Assembly: GCA_021442155.1 (NCBI GenBank)
Contig: CM038228.1
Coordinates: forward strand, 8,411,179 to 8,475,178
DNA from: Cymbidium sinense
Lineage: Eukaryota; Streptophyta; Magnoliopsida; Asparagales; Orchidaceae
Length of the DNA stretch: 64,000 nucleotides
Reading direction: 5' to 3'
The notes beneath the pieces are model-generated. The model was not told the DNA's origin and did not search any database. It saw nothing but the letters and a program-made list of their open reading frames with translations. Positions 12,146 to 24,635 of the stretch are shown here, in pieces (the first letter of the stretch is position 1; each line of letters begins with the position of its first letter). Both the position numbers and the translations under genes were made by a program.

Positions 12146-13079
12146 GTCCAAAATATTTTATGCCAAATCAAATCTAGAATAGAGCAAATTTATTATCGCA
12201 ATTTTCAATGAAAGAAAAAAAAAATACTCTGTTAACAAAATTTCGGACAAATTAAATTTCATCACATCTCTTAAGCATATTCTCAGCTCTTTGGAAGCTA
12301 AACACTATTTGTTAATTCTTATGAAAGTTAAATATTTGTTGAATGAATGGACTTTGAAATTGAGGGATATTATCATATATATCATAGAGAGGAATTGCAT
12401 TATATTAATTTTTTTTAATATTAATAAAAAAAATCAAAAAAATAAGTAATTGTTTTTAAAAAATTATGTAGATATTATTCAAAAATATAAAATTTAACTT
12501 TTTAATATATATTATTTGAGCTAAAAATAATTATGTTCAATATTAAAATTAATTATATTTTTATTCATTCAAAATCAAATTGAGCTGATCAAATTTAAAT
12601 TTGATTATTTTAATGTAGTTTAAAAAATAATTTGATCAATTTAGTTTTAAAAATTTTATGACTAAAAATAATTGGTGCATCTAATTAATTAATAAAATCA
12701 CTTAAACCGATCAAAAAGCACAATCCCATGAGCTATGTAAATAAATTATTGTTCACTTTAAGCAAGTTACATTTTCATTTCTTTCAAATTAAAGAAAATA
12801 TAAGTGTACTCATAAAATAATTCAAATAAGGTTCAGAGTATTTATGAACATAAAATTTAAAATCAAAAGGAGATTAATTATTAAAATTAAAAAAAACTGA
12901 TTATATCTATATATATATATAGATATATATATTATTGTTATAAATAGATTATGAAAGTCTAAATTAGTTGTTAGAGAGATGTAAAATTATTTGATAAGAT
13001 ACGAAATATTTTTTAAAAAAAATACAGTGAAATCAATTGCTACTTGGAAATGCTCTTGCATCTGCATTACTCCAAAGTC
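12146..13079. other. AT-rich DNA without visible genes
   Basis: Low-complexity AT-rich sequence with a short 'atatctatatatatatatagatatatat' type palindrome near 12904-12930. No reading frame, repeat copy or motif could be supported. Confidence 0.5.
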
Positions 13080-13085
13080 ATAATT

Positions 13086-13086
13086 T

Positions 13087-13121
<35 letters not shown>

Positions 13122-13433
13122 TCAATAAGCAAGGGTGAAATTGACACTGATAATATAAGAGCTCAGTCATACATCTATTCTTATCTCAGTCACTACCACC
13201 TAATCATAACAAATTAATCCTATTCATTGAATGATCGCTAACTTCCTCTATATATACATTCATTACTGTACCTCAGAATATGACTGAATATATTTTAGCT
13301 ATGCTTTATTCTCTTTGGTTTTCTACTTTATCCTTCGATTCTCATTAACGTTGCTTTCTCTATTCTTTACTTTTCTGTATTATCATCATGCATTGCGATT
13401 CATAACAGGAAGACGATGATCAACTTATTCACA
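13086..13433 (+). repeat. 5' LTR of Copia 1
   Basis: Starts TGTTGAGAG and ends TTATTCACA, immediately before the primer-binding site. Its last 270 bases match the 3' LTR closely ('atttta gctatgctttattc', 'attatcatcatgcattg'). Its first 60 bases are different: a (GA)n run replaces the 3' LTR's 'tgataaacaatcgatac'. Short insertions and deletions separate the copies. Confidence 0.88.
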
Positions 13434-13446
13434 TGGTATCGAGCTC
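13434..13446 (+). other. Primer-binding site of Copia 1
   Basis: TGGTATCGAGCTC begins at the base after the 5' LTR. It resembles the TGGTATCAGAGC complement of the initiator methionine tRNA 3' end used by most plant Copia elements, with one base missing. Confidence 0.8.
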
Positions 13447-13591
13447 TTATTGAGTCACCGCTTTTCTTTTGGGTAAACTCTTCCATTTCGTTATCATATC
13501 TATGGATACATCGACATCCTCTACTGCCTACCTCAATAATAATTTCGAATTAAAATAAGCGATATCACCATTCCTTCTCCTGAAATTTCTT

Positions 13592-14187
13592 ATGGCAAAT
13601 GTTAGAACGGTGATAAACATTCAATTAATATCTGAAAACTATCCTTTGTGGCGATCCCAAATCCTAAAATTATTCACCGCTAATGGATTTAACGGATATC
13701 TAGATGGAACTATGTCCAAACCACCAAAGAAAATTGTAGACGAATCTGATACTATAACAACCAATTAGACCTACAACACTTGGATTCTTGTGGATCAAAA
13801 CTTAGCAGCAGCTCTTTTCTCCACAATTTCATCACATCACAACTTTTATTGTATGTCACCAACCTGGATACTTGTTCTGAAATTTGGGGAACTATTGAAA
13901 AGAGTCTTCAATCCACTAATCGTTCTCGAATCTTACAGCTAAAGAGTGAACTACATCATATATCAAGGAAAGATAAAAACACGATGAACTATTTATCTGA
14001 AATTAAAAACAAATGTGATGCTATAGCAACTTCTGGATCGCCCCTTTCTCCTGAAGATATAATACTCTATACTTTAAATGGCCTTCCTTCTTCTTATCAA
14101 GCATTCAAGACTGTTATATGCACAAATCTTCAGCCAATTCATTTGGGTGATTTATATGTACTTTTATGCAGTGAAGAGTTTAATTAA
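13592..14187 (+). pseudogene. gag: Copia 1 gag
   Basis: From the ATG at 13592 the frame reads the plant Copia gag opening (INIQLISENYPLWRSQILKL), meets a TAG at about 13768, continues, then shifts frame near 13840 and runs on as a long alpha-helical gag domain (QLLLYVTNLDTCSEIW, LKSELHHISRKDKNTMNYL, ILYTLNGLPSSYQAFK) to the stop at 14187. Gag forms the virus-like particle that packages element RNA. One stop and one frameshift break it. Confidence 0.85.
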
Positions 14188-14399
14188 CAGCAGATGTAGT
14201 TAAAGAATCACTTTCAATCAACACTTGAGAAAAACAATTTGCTTTTGCTACCAAAAATAAAGGAAGAATTTGTATCCCATACAAACCATCTAGAGGACAA
14301 AATTTAGCCTCATTCAACAATAGTTTCCAGCATAGTGAAAAACTTACTGACAATACAAGCAGTAAACATAATTCATGAAATCAAAACAAATCTACTTCT

Positions 14400-15560
14400 A
14401 CAGTTGTTGAATGTCAAATATGCCACAAACTAGGACATTTTGCATTCAAATGTTGGTATCGTGCTGATCTCGCCTACAAATCGTCACATAAAGCATTTTT
14501 TGCTGGAGCAAATTCAAATTGGATATTAGATTCTGCCGCTACTTCTCATTTAACACCAGATATTGAACAATTGTAGCACCAAAAACAATATTATGGTTCT
14601 CAACAAGTATCAGTTGAAAATGGTGATTTTCTCCCTATACATAATACCGGACAAGGTGTTTTGCCTACACCAACCCTTAAGTTACACCTAAATTCATTGC
14701 TTCATATACCATATTTATCCCGAAATCTCATTTCAATTTATAAACTCACCAAGGATAATAATTGTTCTATTACCTTTGATTCTTTTGGTTTTGTGATTAA
14801 GGACCTGAAGACCAACAAAGTTCTCCTTCACGAACCTTCACACCAAGGTCTCTATCGCACTAAACCTTTTGTATTTCCAAATCAAATTGAAGCTCATGCA
14901 TCAACTGATATTTCCTCTATTCTTTGGCATCGTCGGTTGGGCCACCCCTCCCAAACAATTCAATCTCGGCTTCATCTGCCAACAAATGATCATCATTGTC
15001 CTTTATGTGCTACTGCTAAAGCTCATAGATTACCTTTTAATATTTCTAGTTCAAAAATTTGTATGCTGTTAGATTTAATACATAGTGATGTATGGGGACC
15101 TTCCCCACTTTTATCTATTGATGGATATCAATATTATTTTCTTTTTGTTGATGATTTCTCTCGTTTTATTTAGGTATACCCTATGAGACAAAAATCTGAA
15201 GTGTTTTCCCATTTTCTTAAATTTCAAACATATGCTGAACTATCTTTTAAAAAGCTCATAAAAATTCACAGTTCTAATGCAGGAGAAGAATATATCTCCA
15301 CTAATTTCAAACAACATCTACAAAAATCTAGGATCATTCATCAATTTAGTGCTCCATATACTCCCCAACATAATGGAATTGCAGAGCGAAAACATCGTCA
15401 TCTTATTGAGATAGTTCAGACTCTTTTATTCCAAGCACAACTTCCATATCAATTTTGGATTCATGCACTTCATACATCTGTATACCTTATCAACCACCTT
15501 CCTTCCTCAACTACTCAATATAAATCTCCTTACCAACTACTACTACATAAAAACCCATAA
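14400..15560 (+). pseudogene. pol: Copia 1 nucleocapsid knuckle, protease and integrase
   Basis: A CCHC knuckle (CQICHKLGHFAFKC) sits at 14412-14453. The aspartic protease region follows near 14520 as WILDSAATSHL, where the family has D-S-G-A-T, so the glycine is lost. After a stop near 14575 come the pre-integrase zinc region (WHRRLGHPS near 14925) and the integrase core: IHSDVWGP gives the first catalytic Asp. The usual S-D-N-G-G-E-F is here HSSNAGEEY, so the second Asp is missing. NGIAERKH keeps the Glu. A TAG at about 15171 interrupts the core. Integrase could not work as it stands. Confidence 0.85.
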
Positions 15561-16090
15561 TACAAACACCTTCACGTTTTTGGATGCTTATGTTATCCTT
15601 CGATACTCCTCACGCTCAAACTCAACCCAAAGCTTCTCCATGCATTTTCTTAGGTTACTCCGAATCATAAAGCATATAAATGTTAATCTACAAACCAAAA
15701 CCATTCACATTTCTAGACATGTTCTTTTCATGAAGGACTTTTCCATACACTACCTCACCCTCTCCAACTTACTCTCAGTCACAACCATCCTATATCCCTC
15801 CTTGTCTACTTGTTTCTATTACAATAACAACCAACATTCAATCCTCCTCCCTCCCCCTTCCTAAACAATTTCATCTTGTTTCCCCTTTTGTAACTTCAAA
15901 TCCTTCTCCTCATTATTCTCCCACTCACCCCATGTCTTCTAACATACCCTCCCCTGAACCTTTGATATCCAAACAAATCCACCGCACACATCCTATGGTC
16001 ACTCGCCTCCAAACAGAGACTCTAAAGCCATAACACATCACCAGCATGCTCTCTTCTATACAACCGAAAGATCCCACATCTTATTAAGAA
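15561..16090 (+). other. Decayed integrase C-terminal/linker of Copia 1
   Basis: Pieces such as 'FHVFGCLCYP' can be guessed in shifting frames near 15570-15660, and a Ser/Pro/Thr-rich linker follows, as expected between Copia integrase and RT. No continuous frame remains. Confidence 0.5.
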
Positions 16091-17586
16091 GTAGCAAAAT
16101 ACTCTGAATGGAGAACAACTATGAATACTGAATTTGATGCCCTTCTAGCCCAACAAACCTGGATACTTGTTCCTAGACCAACCTTTCTAACAATTCTAGG
16201 CTGCAAATGGCTTTATAAAATAAAATACAATGCTAATGGTACTATTGCTTGACATAAGGCACGGCTTGTAGCTCAAGGTTATAAACAAGAATATGGCTTA
16301 AATTACTTTGACACCTTTAGTCTCGTGGCAAAACTTCCTACAATTCGCATGTTTATTACTGTTGCAACTTCTTTTCAATGGAACATCCTACAACTTGATG
16401 TTTCTAATGCATTCTTACATGGCACCTTGGATGATACGGTCTACATGTCACAACCACCGAATTTTGGAGATACAACTTATCCTAATCATGTTTGTTTACT
16501 CAAAAAGTCCATCTATGGGCTTAAACAATCATCAAGACAATGGTTTTCCACATTCACTTCTCATTAATAGCAATTGGGTTTCCAATCTAGTTCAGCCGAT
16601 CAATATCTATTTTTTTTGTAAAAAATTTGGACAGAAAATCTACATTTTAATATATGTTGATATCATACTTATGACTGGAAACAATGACACTGTAATACAA
16701 CAACTCATTACTGACTTACACAATCGATTTCAACTCAGAAATCTGGGCAAACTTCATTATTTTCTTGGCATCAAAGCCTGCCATTCTGCATTAGACATAT
16801 TTCTCCATCAAGCAAAATATGGCACTACTATTTTACAGAAAGCTGGAATGCTTCAATCCAAACCGGTGGCAAATCCATCTCCACCAAAATATCAGTTAAA
16901 CACTACTACAACATTATCTTCTACAGATTCACGCCTATTTTGTCAACTTATTGGATCCTTACAATAGCTCACTATCAGCTTGAGATAATAAATTATCTTA
17001 ATATATTCACAGTCCTACTATTCATCATTTTCAACTTTTCAAATGCCTTTTACGGTATATCAAAGGAGCTCTCTCATATGGCTTACCAATATTGCCGGGA
17101 CCATTGATTTTAACAGCATTTTTTGATGCTGATTGGGCTAGCGATCTAATAGACAGGCATTCTACAACTGGGTATTGTGTTTTCTTTGGTCATACTTTGG
17201 TTTCCTGGCAAGTGAAGAAACAACCGACTGTTGCTTGGTCTTCCACAGAGATAGAATTCTGTGCTTTGGCTTCTACTGCTACATACTTTATTTGGTTACG
17301 CCGTCTCGCTCAAAAATTTGGCTTACCAACATCTTCTCCATCACACTTATATTGTGACAATACTTCTGCACTCTCTTTGGCGACTAACCCTATTTTTCAC
17401 GTTCGAACAAAACATATTGAAATAGATTTTCATTTCATTCGAGAAGATGTCCAAAATAAAATAATTTCAGTATCTCATATTCTCTCCACAGATCAGCCAG
17501 TATATATATTTACAAAACCTCTTCCAGTTTCTAGATTTCATGAACTTCGACACAAGCCAACTGTTACCTCCAGTGTCATCGCTTGA
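16091..17586 (+). pseudogene. pol: Copia 1 reverse transcriptase and RNase H
   Basis: RT is recognisable in three frames: W(R)TTMNTEFDALLAQQTW near 16110, KARLVAQGYKQEYG near 16260, LQLDVSNAFLHG near 16390, YGLKQSSRQW near 16515, and ILIYVDIILMTGNN near 16640. The catalytic YVDD is YVDI, so the second active-site Asp is gone. RNase H (17092-17586) is open: FFDADWASD, STEIEFCALA, HLYCDNTSAL and the terminal IFTKPLPVSRFHELR. RT copies element RNA into DNA in the particle. With the active site altered and several frameshifts this copy is dead. Confidence 0.88.
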
Positions 17587-17591
17587 GGGGA
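17583..17591 (+). other. Polypurine tract of Copia 1
   Basis: TTGAGGGGA lies directly before the TG of the 3' LTR, the standard plus-strand priming site of plant Copia elements. Confidence 0.8.
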
Positions 17592-17904
17592 TGATAAACA
17601 ATCGATACAGAAATCGATCGCTAATATAAGAGCTCAACCATACCTCTGTTATTATCTCGTCCACTACCACCTGATCATATCAGATTAATCCTAACCATTG
17701 GATGATAACTAACTTCTTCTATATATACCTCCATTCTTGTACTCGAATATGACTAAATATATTTTAGCTATGCTTTATTCTCTTTGGTTTTACCTTTATC
17801 CTTCGATTCTCATTAGCGTTGCTTTCTATTCTATACTTTTCTGTATTATCATCATGCATTGCAGATTCATCTAAATAGGAAGACGGATGATCAACTTATT
17901 CACA
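17592..17904 (+). repeat. 3' LTR of Copia 1
   Basis: Starts TGATAAAC after the polypurine tract and ends TTATTCACA before the flanking ATAATT. It matches the 5' LTR from 'taatataagagctca' onwards with scattered substitutions and small indels, indicating an old insertion. Confidence 0.88.
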
Positions 17905-17910
17905 ATAATT

Positions 17911-20900
17911 AAGTAGGCTTCGGTGAGTTCGTCGAGGCCTATCGACGAGTCTAAGTCTTCACCGACAAGGCCTTTCCAGTGAAAACCATCGACAATATCC
18001 CCACTAGCTTCGATTTAAAATACCACAAAAGCAAGTAGACAATTAATGGAAGAAACTGAGAGGTTGATAAAATGTAAGCCCATCATTTTAAAGAAGTAAA
18101 CCTTTGTACCATATTGTTTACAAATAATTGACCAAGAAGTTACTAAATTCTTAGATGATTAGCTCAAAAGAGAAGTGTGTTATACTATGTAATAGATAAA
18201 TGTTGCAATGGTCAAAATGATAGTGAATCTCGTAGGATGTATATAGATTACATTGACCTTAATAAAACTTATCCAAAAAATAGTTTATCCTTTATTATGC
18301 GGATTAATTGGTGGATGGCATCTTTGAACATCAAATGCTTCATTTTTTGAATGTTTATTCTGTCTAAAATAAAAAAAATGAATCTTATAGATGAAGAAGC
18401 TATTTTCTTTCATATTGATAAGAAGTTATATTGCTATCAGGTCATGACATTTAGATTAAAGAAAGTCCACACTATCCATCAATTTCTCATTTATAATATT
18501 TTAAAGTAATTTTTTTTGGTTGCACTATAAAGATTTATGTTGGTGATAAATTACTAAATAGTTTTGAGAGCATAATAATTTTTTAACTAGCCTTAAATAT
18601 TACAATATATGACTTAATCTGACTATGTGTGATTTTGGAGCTACATTAGATAAATTGGTAAGAATTATAATTATCTAAAAAAATAAGACCAATCAGAGAA
18701 GATCAAAGTGCTACGAAGTATGACAATTTCAAGAAATATTAAGAGTATAGAACTTCTAAATAGATTGATAATGACCTTTTCCCATTTTTTAATCTTATTT
18801 TAAAGATAAATATTTATCTTCTGCTTGTAATGCATGATTCCAATAAACTGATTAATGTCAAAAAACCATTGAGAAGTCAATTCATATTTAGGTTCACTAT
18901 GAATATTGTCAAAATTTATCTCAAAAGAAATGTTTTATTTATATTCTCCCATATAAAAAACTTGGTGTTAGAGTGAGAAACAAATAAAGGGTAATGCTTT
19001 GTCTATTATGTTAATAAAACTTTGTATGACATTGAAGGATGATATCCACTAATAGATAAGCTAACCTTATCATTAGTATTTTTAGAATGAAAGTTGCATC
19101 AAAAATTTTAAGTTTGCACTATGAACATTTATATTTGACTTTCACTTAGGCTATCATATTGAAACTAAAAGCTTTAGGATGACTAATCAAGTGGCCAATG
19201 GAGTTGAAAAACTTTAACATTTATTTTTCACCTTGAATGGATATTTTGTTATAAATACTTATAGATTTGTAATTAGATTGAGCTCGATTAAATTATGTAC
19301 CCATTTCTTGTTATCCCACTAGGTACTATATTTATGAAGTTTCTAGGAGATCTAGTGTTGGGGTATGGATCTTATTTTCCTCTATATAATATGACACCTT
19401 TAAATGCAGACTCTACCAAAAAAGGTTTCTATAATCAATACTATTGTTGAGTAGGAAGCCCTTATGGCAGTGCTAAGAATCACCATGGGTTATGGAGTTA
19501 GAATTTAACGATTCACACTGACACTCAGCTTGAGGCTCTTAAAATTAAAAGATAATTTGATGCTCATAGTTCATAGCTAGTTTAGTTCTTTATCTTTATG
19601 AAATTATTTCTCTCTCACATCAATAAATATTAAACCATCCATATAAAAAATACACAAGTTGATTCTTATTTTAAGCTTGTTATTTTAACACCAAGAGATT
19701 TATAAAAGGAACATTGAGGATATATATTTCTTATTCATTTATGGTTAATATAAAACACTTTTTATTGATTAATTAAAGAAGACCCCTCAAATGGATTTTA
19801 TTGACTCCATCGTATATGATAGGAAGCTACTTAAAGATTGAAAGTCATTGTCATCTTGATGATAAGCCATAAATTTTAGTATCTTTGGTGAGAAATTATC
19901 TAAATGGGCATTCACTAGACTAGGCCTTAAGTGTCTTCCATTATCAAAAGCTAATTATACAGTATGAGACATCCACTCAAAAATATGCAAAACATACTTG
20001 GGGAGAAGAACACTAAGTCAAAAAAATCTTAAAATAAGAATTATGTTAGTTTAGAAGAAAATATAATGTAGTATATTCATCTAAAAATGAAATAACTTTC
20101 AAATGAATTTCAATCTTTCTCAAATTTGCTAGTAGAATTTTTTATTTCTTGAAAATCCTTGGCCCTTCACTTAGTGAAGGATCAATATTATGGTACATTT
20201 CTTATTACAATTAAATAAAAAAATTATCATTTTCATCATCACCAACTTTATCAAGTAGATATACTTTCAGCCATTTGCTAAGATTATATAGGTCAATCTT
20301 AAGTATTTAACCAAGAAGAACATCATTGTTACTTTAGTCTCCTTATAAAGATTATTACTAACAAAATTACTCAATTCACTAAAAGATGTTTACATCCTTT
20401 TGTTAGGACCTTTATTTCAACTAGTTTATATGATTATCATATCAAAAGAATGGTTAAACAAATCACAAACCAAACCATTCTTATGCTATTGAAGATAAGC
20501 CTTAAAAAGGTAGCAAAAACAAGCAAAAGAGCTTCCTAATATTTTTTGGTTTTATCACACTACATTAATAACCTTATTAAGAAAAATACTTTATATTATA
20601 TGTCTAAGAACAGTGGCTATCATTCTCATTGATATCAACATCTTGAGTCATAAAGTCCAAACTTTAATGTTGATAAAAATGAGGACTAGCTCCATTATAA
20701 TTTCAATCTTCTTCTTGAAATGAATGATGTAACTTCATTTAGGAGTGCCTCTAATCACCAAAGAATAGCTTGCCACTTTAATCAACAAGTCAACTGCTAA
20801 TATATATCTATTGAGATATGATTTTATGACGTCTTAAAGCTACTAGAAAGGATTACCAATACAAAAAACATTCTAAGAGGGATCTACTGTCATTATTATC

Positions 20901-21200
20901 ATGGTCAATCAAGAGATATTTAAGCTTAAAGATTTAGATAGAAAGATATTATCCTAAACTTAAAATGCTTTATATTTTTATAAATATTATGAATGACTTG
21001 AAGTAACTATTGTAACTTTTTAAGAGCTTCCTTTATATATGAAAATTTTCACTAAAAGCATAAGAGATTTTTGAATTCTATATATAATCTCCATCTAAAA
21101 GAAATTCTTTATAACTCTTCCTCGCACTGATAAGGAGCTTGATAAAAATCATAACTCCTAAAAAGCTTGTTATTATCATATAAGAATGTCAATAAAACTT
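17911..21200 (+). pseudogene. Badly decayed Ty3/Gypsy (Tat-type) pol relic
   Basis: Scattered motifs in Gypsy order can be read in many frames: RT (IDYIDLNKTYPKNS near 18240; DEEAIFFHIDKKLYCYQVM near 18390, in place of the family's 'CYKVMPF'), an RNase H-like piece (VE*EALMAVLRITMGYGVRI near 19440) and integrase (VKQITNQTILMLLKISLKK near 20450, where intact elements have a GQ-E-N-T-I-L sequence). 'DLNKxxPKxS' is typical of Tat/Ogre-type elements. No LTRs or boundaries could be found, and the stop density is as high as random sequence. Copia 1 inserted at the left edge of this relic or beside it. Confidence 0.65.
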
Positions 21201-24200
21201 AAATATGAAAGAAAAAGAAGCAGACACCATGATCTAAATACATGAATATTTTTATTTCTTATTCATGTAAATAAAATATTCGACAAAATAATTGCATCTA
21301 TAATATATTAGCTTTTTCTTCATCAATATCAATAAATGTTATCTTAAAGAACTCATGTTCTACATCATCATTAGTATTTATGGAGGAGTCCTCAGATGCT
21401 TTGCTAAGAGAAAATCTTTCAACATTAGCTCTAATTTGGTGATACATCAAATGATTCTTCTTTAAGAGGCTATGAATCAAATATCTCCTTTCCCTTAAAG
21501 GATTTTACATATTTCAAAAATGTAACCCTAGCCCCAACCTAAACTTTTAAGCATTATCAATCTTTCGACATTAAGGAAGGGTGATATAATCATTACTTAA
21601 TATGACATCTCATTTTTTAAATTTCAAAAGTCAGCACTTCTCTTGTTCTAACAAATAAGCTTAAGCTGTAAAAGTAATCAAGTGAGGTTCAAGATTCATG
21701 CTTAATAGTAATTAAAATATAAGCACATACTTATATTTGATCTGAGTTAAAAATATTTAAAAATATTAAAAGATAAAAAATCTTATTTTCAATAGTATTA
21801 AATAGTCAAAATTTACTTATATAATGCTTCAATGAATTTTTATAAAACAACAACACAATGGAAAAATAACTAACAATAGTCACTTGAGAATTAGGGCTTT
21901 TTTGGACTAAATTTTAACACTTTTGGAACCGAATATAATAACTGTAATAGATTTTAAGCAATTTTAAAAATTTGAAGACAAACTTTTGATAAATTATGCT
22001 TCAATTAAAACACAATTTTAGTGAAGAGAGAAATTATAGTTGATGATAATTTAATTAGTTCATGACTCCAAGGAGAGGTTCACATTGACATCCAATAAGT
22101 ATGGCATTTCATAATTTTTTAAGTATTATAATTTTATGCATATATTTTAAAGAGAATTTACACATTTTTCTATCAAAAGCAGTGATAAAAGATATGACAC
22201 TGAAAATTTTATTTGATAAAGTATCAATCTTGATATAATATTTAATTGATAACTTTTATAATTAAATTTAGAACCATAAAAATTTTAATTTCATTAAAAT
22301 TATAGCCAAAATAAATATTTTGATGAGAGGAGCCTAATATTATTAAAATTATCCTTATTTGGAACTAAATAAGTAAAAATTAAGCATTTAAAATATAAGT
22401 GAAAATTTCATGATATTCTTTGAGGGACAAAATGATATTTTTCTATGGCTGCTATGAATATTCTAGCACACAATAGTAGTATAATGTAACAGAATAATTG
22501 TTTAATAGAATCTAACTAATATTGGTATTTGAATTATTTTAAAATTTAAATTACTTTTGTAAAATTGACTATGAAATAACATGAATTAATTAAATGTAAA
22601 AAAAACATAAAATTGTTTATAAATAAATAATGTCAAATTATTTACTTTGAAAATAATTAATCAATTTAGATAATTATAAATAAAAGTAAAATTAAATAGA
22701 AATTTAAAATCTAGAATAATTTACACAATAATAATATGTAATTCTTATTGTCAAATTTTTACACAATACTAAATAACAACTCTCTCTAGCGAGAAATAAT
22801 GGAGCATAATCGGATGATGTGAATACTGGAGTACCCACTACATTAAGGTTGATAGGAAGGTCCAAAAAAAAAGGATTTAAGAATTTCTTTCAGACCAATA
22901 GTAACAAAATAAATAAGAAAGATTCATAAGTTTAGCCATTATAGGCTTTGGGATCACCACATAAGCACTTGTGAAAATTTTATAAATAAATCATGTGCAA
23001 CTGACATTAAACATAATTAAGATTCCACATTTAGAGCTAAATTTACTACTTAGGAAAGATTGAATAGGTAATACACTTAGATGATTAAAATATTTTACAT
23101 GTATTTTTCGTTGATACATGCACTAGAATATTTAGCGAGTTGAAAAAAAGTACCAGTTGCTTCAAATGATTTATTTGTATTTTTTTGGTTTACAAATGAT
23201 CTATTCATTTGGGCTAACACATAAATATTAAAGGCAAAAGTACAGAAAACTTCAATGCTTGTGCTACAGGAGACCGCAACGAATTGTAGCAAATTTATAG
23301 TAAACTACAACTGTAGCAAATTTCCATTAATCCAAATTGCTGCAAATTGTTAACCAATTTTGCTAATTGCAAGCAAACTACAGCCCCCAAAATTGAATCA
23401 AATTCACTATTCTTATTTCCTTCACAGAATTGCAGCAAATTCCATCACTGAAAACTACAGTAAATTAAAACAAACGACAATTAAAATAATTTAGATCTGC
23501 ATCAAAATTAAAAGGAAACTATATCATAATTGACCTAAACCAATAGTGAACAACAACAAACTAGTTAGTTTTGCCGAGTAGATCATGTCTAATGTTGAAT
23601 GCTCATCTTTGTTCTTCTATCTAAAGTATTTGTAATCATCTTCACGACAATAATAAAATCTTCATCTGCAGTTTTCACTTTTTTTAATAGTAAATAATTT
23701 AGATTGCAAGTTACAACGACAAACTTCATTGCTCATTGATGTTGTTGAGTGGCTCAAACTCATTTTCTATGAACACAATATCAATTGATCAATTGTAAAA
23801 TTAGATATTAGTTTTAATAGCTAAAAAAATTGATTAAAGTAGTTTAGAAGTTATTGTGAACTTCATGATTTCATCACTTATACTTTTAGATTACACAAAT
23901 AAGAAGAATTATCATGAATGTACGTTGTTTTAATCAAATATCTGTAGCAATTCCTGTAGCCTTTATTCTAATGGTATGACAAAATAACTACAATGAGCTC
24001 TCGGCTATCTAATTGCAACCGCCTCTCAGCTGTTTACCTTTATATTCAAGAAAATATAAGAATGGATTATAAAGATAATGCATTAATCAAATACACATAG
24101 CATAACAAACATTGTATAAGTTTACTCAATCTACCTTAGAATTTGTTAAGAGATTATCAGAATAGACCGCAAAATAATTGCTAAAAACAAATCTTTCATT

Positions 24201-24289
24201 AATTAAGAGATATTGCATTAATCAAATGCACATATTTAGTTTTATGAATCGTCAATTACATATTATATTTTGATAACATGTTCTTGATG
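21201..24289. other. AT-rich DNA without identifiable genes
   Basis: No supported coding region. Some of it may belong to the decayed Gypsy element to the left (short 'RR-acidic' fragments near 21300-21480 on the minus strand are not convincing). Between 23260 and 23480 the words 'gcaaatt' and 'ctaca(g/c)' recur many times ('gtagcaaatt', 'gcagcaaatt', 'gctgcaaatt'), an irregular local repeat. The remainder is plain AT-rich filler. Confidence 0.45.
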
Positions 24290-24618
24290 TAGCCACTTAT
24301 GCCTTGATTTTACTTACCAATAAACCAATAATTTACTTCTATAATTATAGGTTACCACACTCGGTTATCTCTTATTTCTCTGAATTTATCACTTAGCTTG
24401 TTTGTTTCTTTTTACGTCTTTGTGTGAGCATTATAACAATTATGTTTTTTGTCACCCATGTGGGTCGTTAGCATAGGATTACAAATATAGTGGAAGACTA
24501 AACGAGATATCTATAATTCATTACTCCGATCATTTTTTTATAGTGAAAGTAACAGTTTCTGGTTTGTGTTGTTATTTTTGCTAGTCAAGCTTCTATCCAG
24601 GAGGTTCTCTGCATTAAT
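24290..24618 (+). repeat. Probable 3' part of an LTR of a Gypsy relic
   Basis: The sequence ends 'gaggttctctgca' five bases before a clear primer-binding site, as expected for an LTR end. The left boundary is not visible and no second copy is present. Confidence 0.45.
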
Positions 24619-24631
24619 TGGTATCAGAGCC
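24619..24631 (+). other. tRNA-iMet primer-binding site of a Gypsy relic
   Basis: TGGTATCAGAGCC is an exact copy of the canonical plant retrotransposon primer-binding site. A gag-like frame starts shortly after (ATG at 24636). Confidence 0.8.
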
Positions 24632-24635
24632 TAGC

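Larger units (their letters stand above)
13086..17904 (+). mobile_element. Ty1/Copia retrotransposon 1 (Ale/Retrofit-like), full length, decayed
   Basis: The element is 4.8 kb long and flanked by ATAATT (13080-13085 and 17905-17910). Copia integrase makes 5-bp duplications, so one of the six bases matches by chance. Order: 5' LTR, primer-binding site directly after it, gag, zinc knuckle, protease, integrase, RT, RNase H, polypurine tract, 3' LTR. Protease-integrase before RT is the Copia order. Small LTRs (about 310-350 bp) and short total length suit the Ale/Retrofit lineage. Stops and frameshifts in every domain make it non-autonomous. Confidence 0.92.

Noticed and set aside
24619..24631. 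tRNA gene
   Set aside because: Only the short complement of a tRNA 3' end is present; there is no cloverleaf, so it is a primer-binding site.
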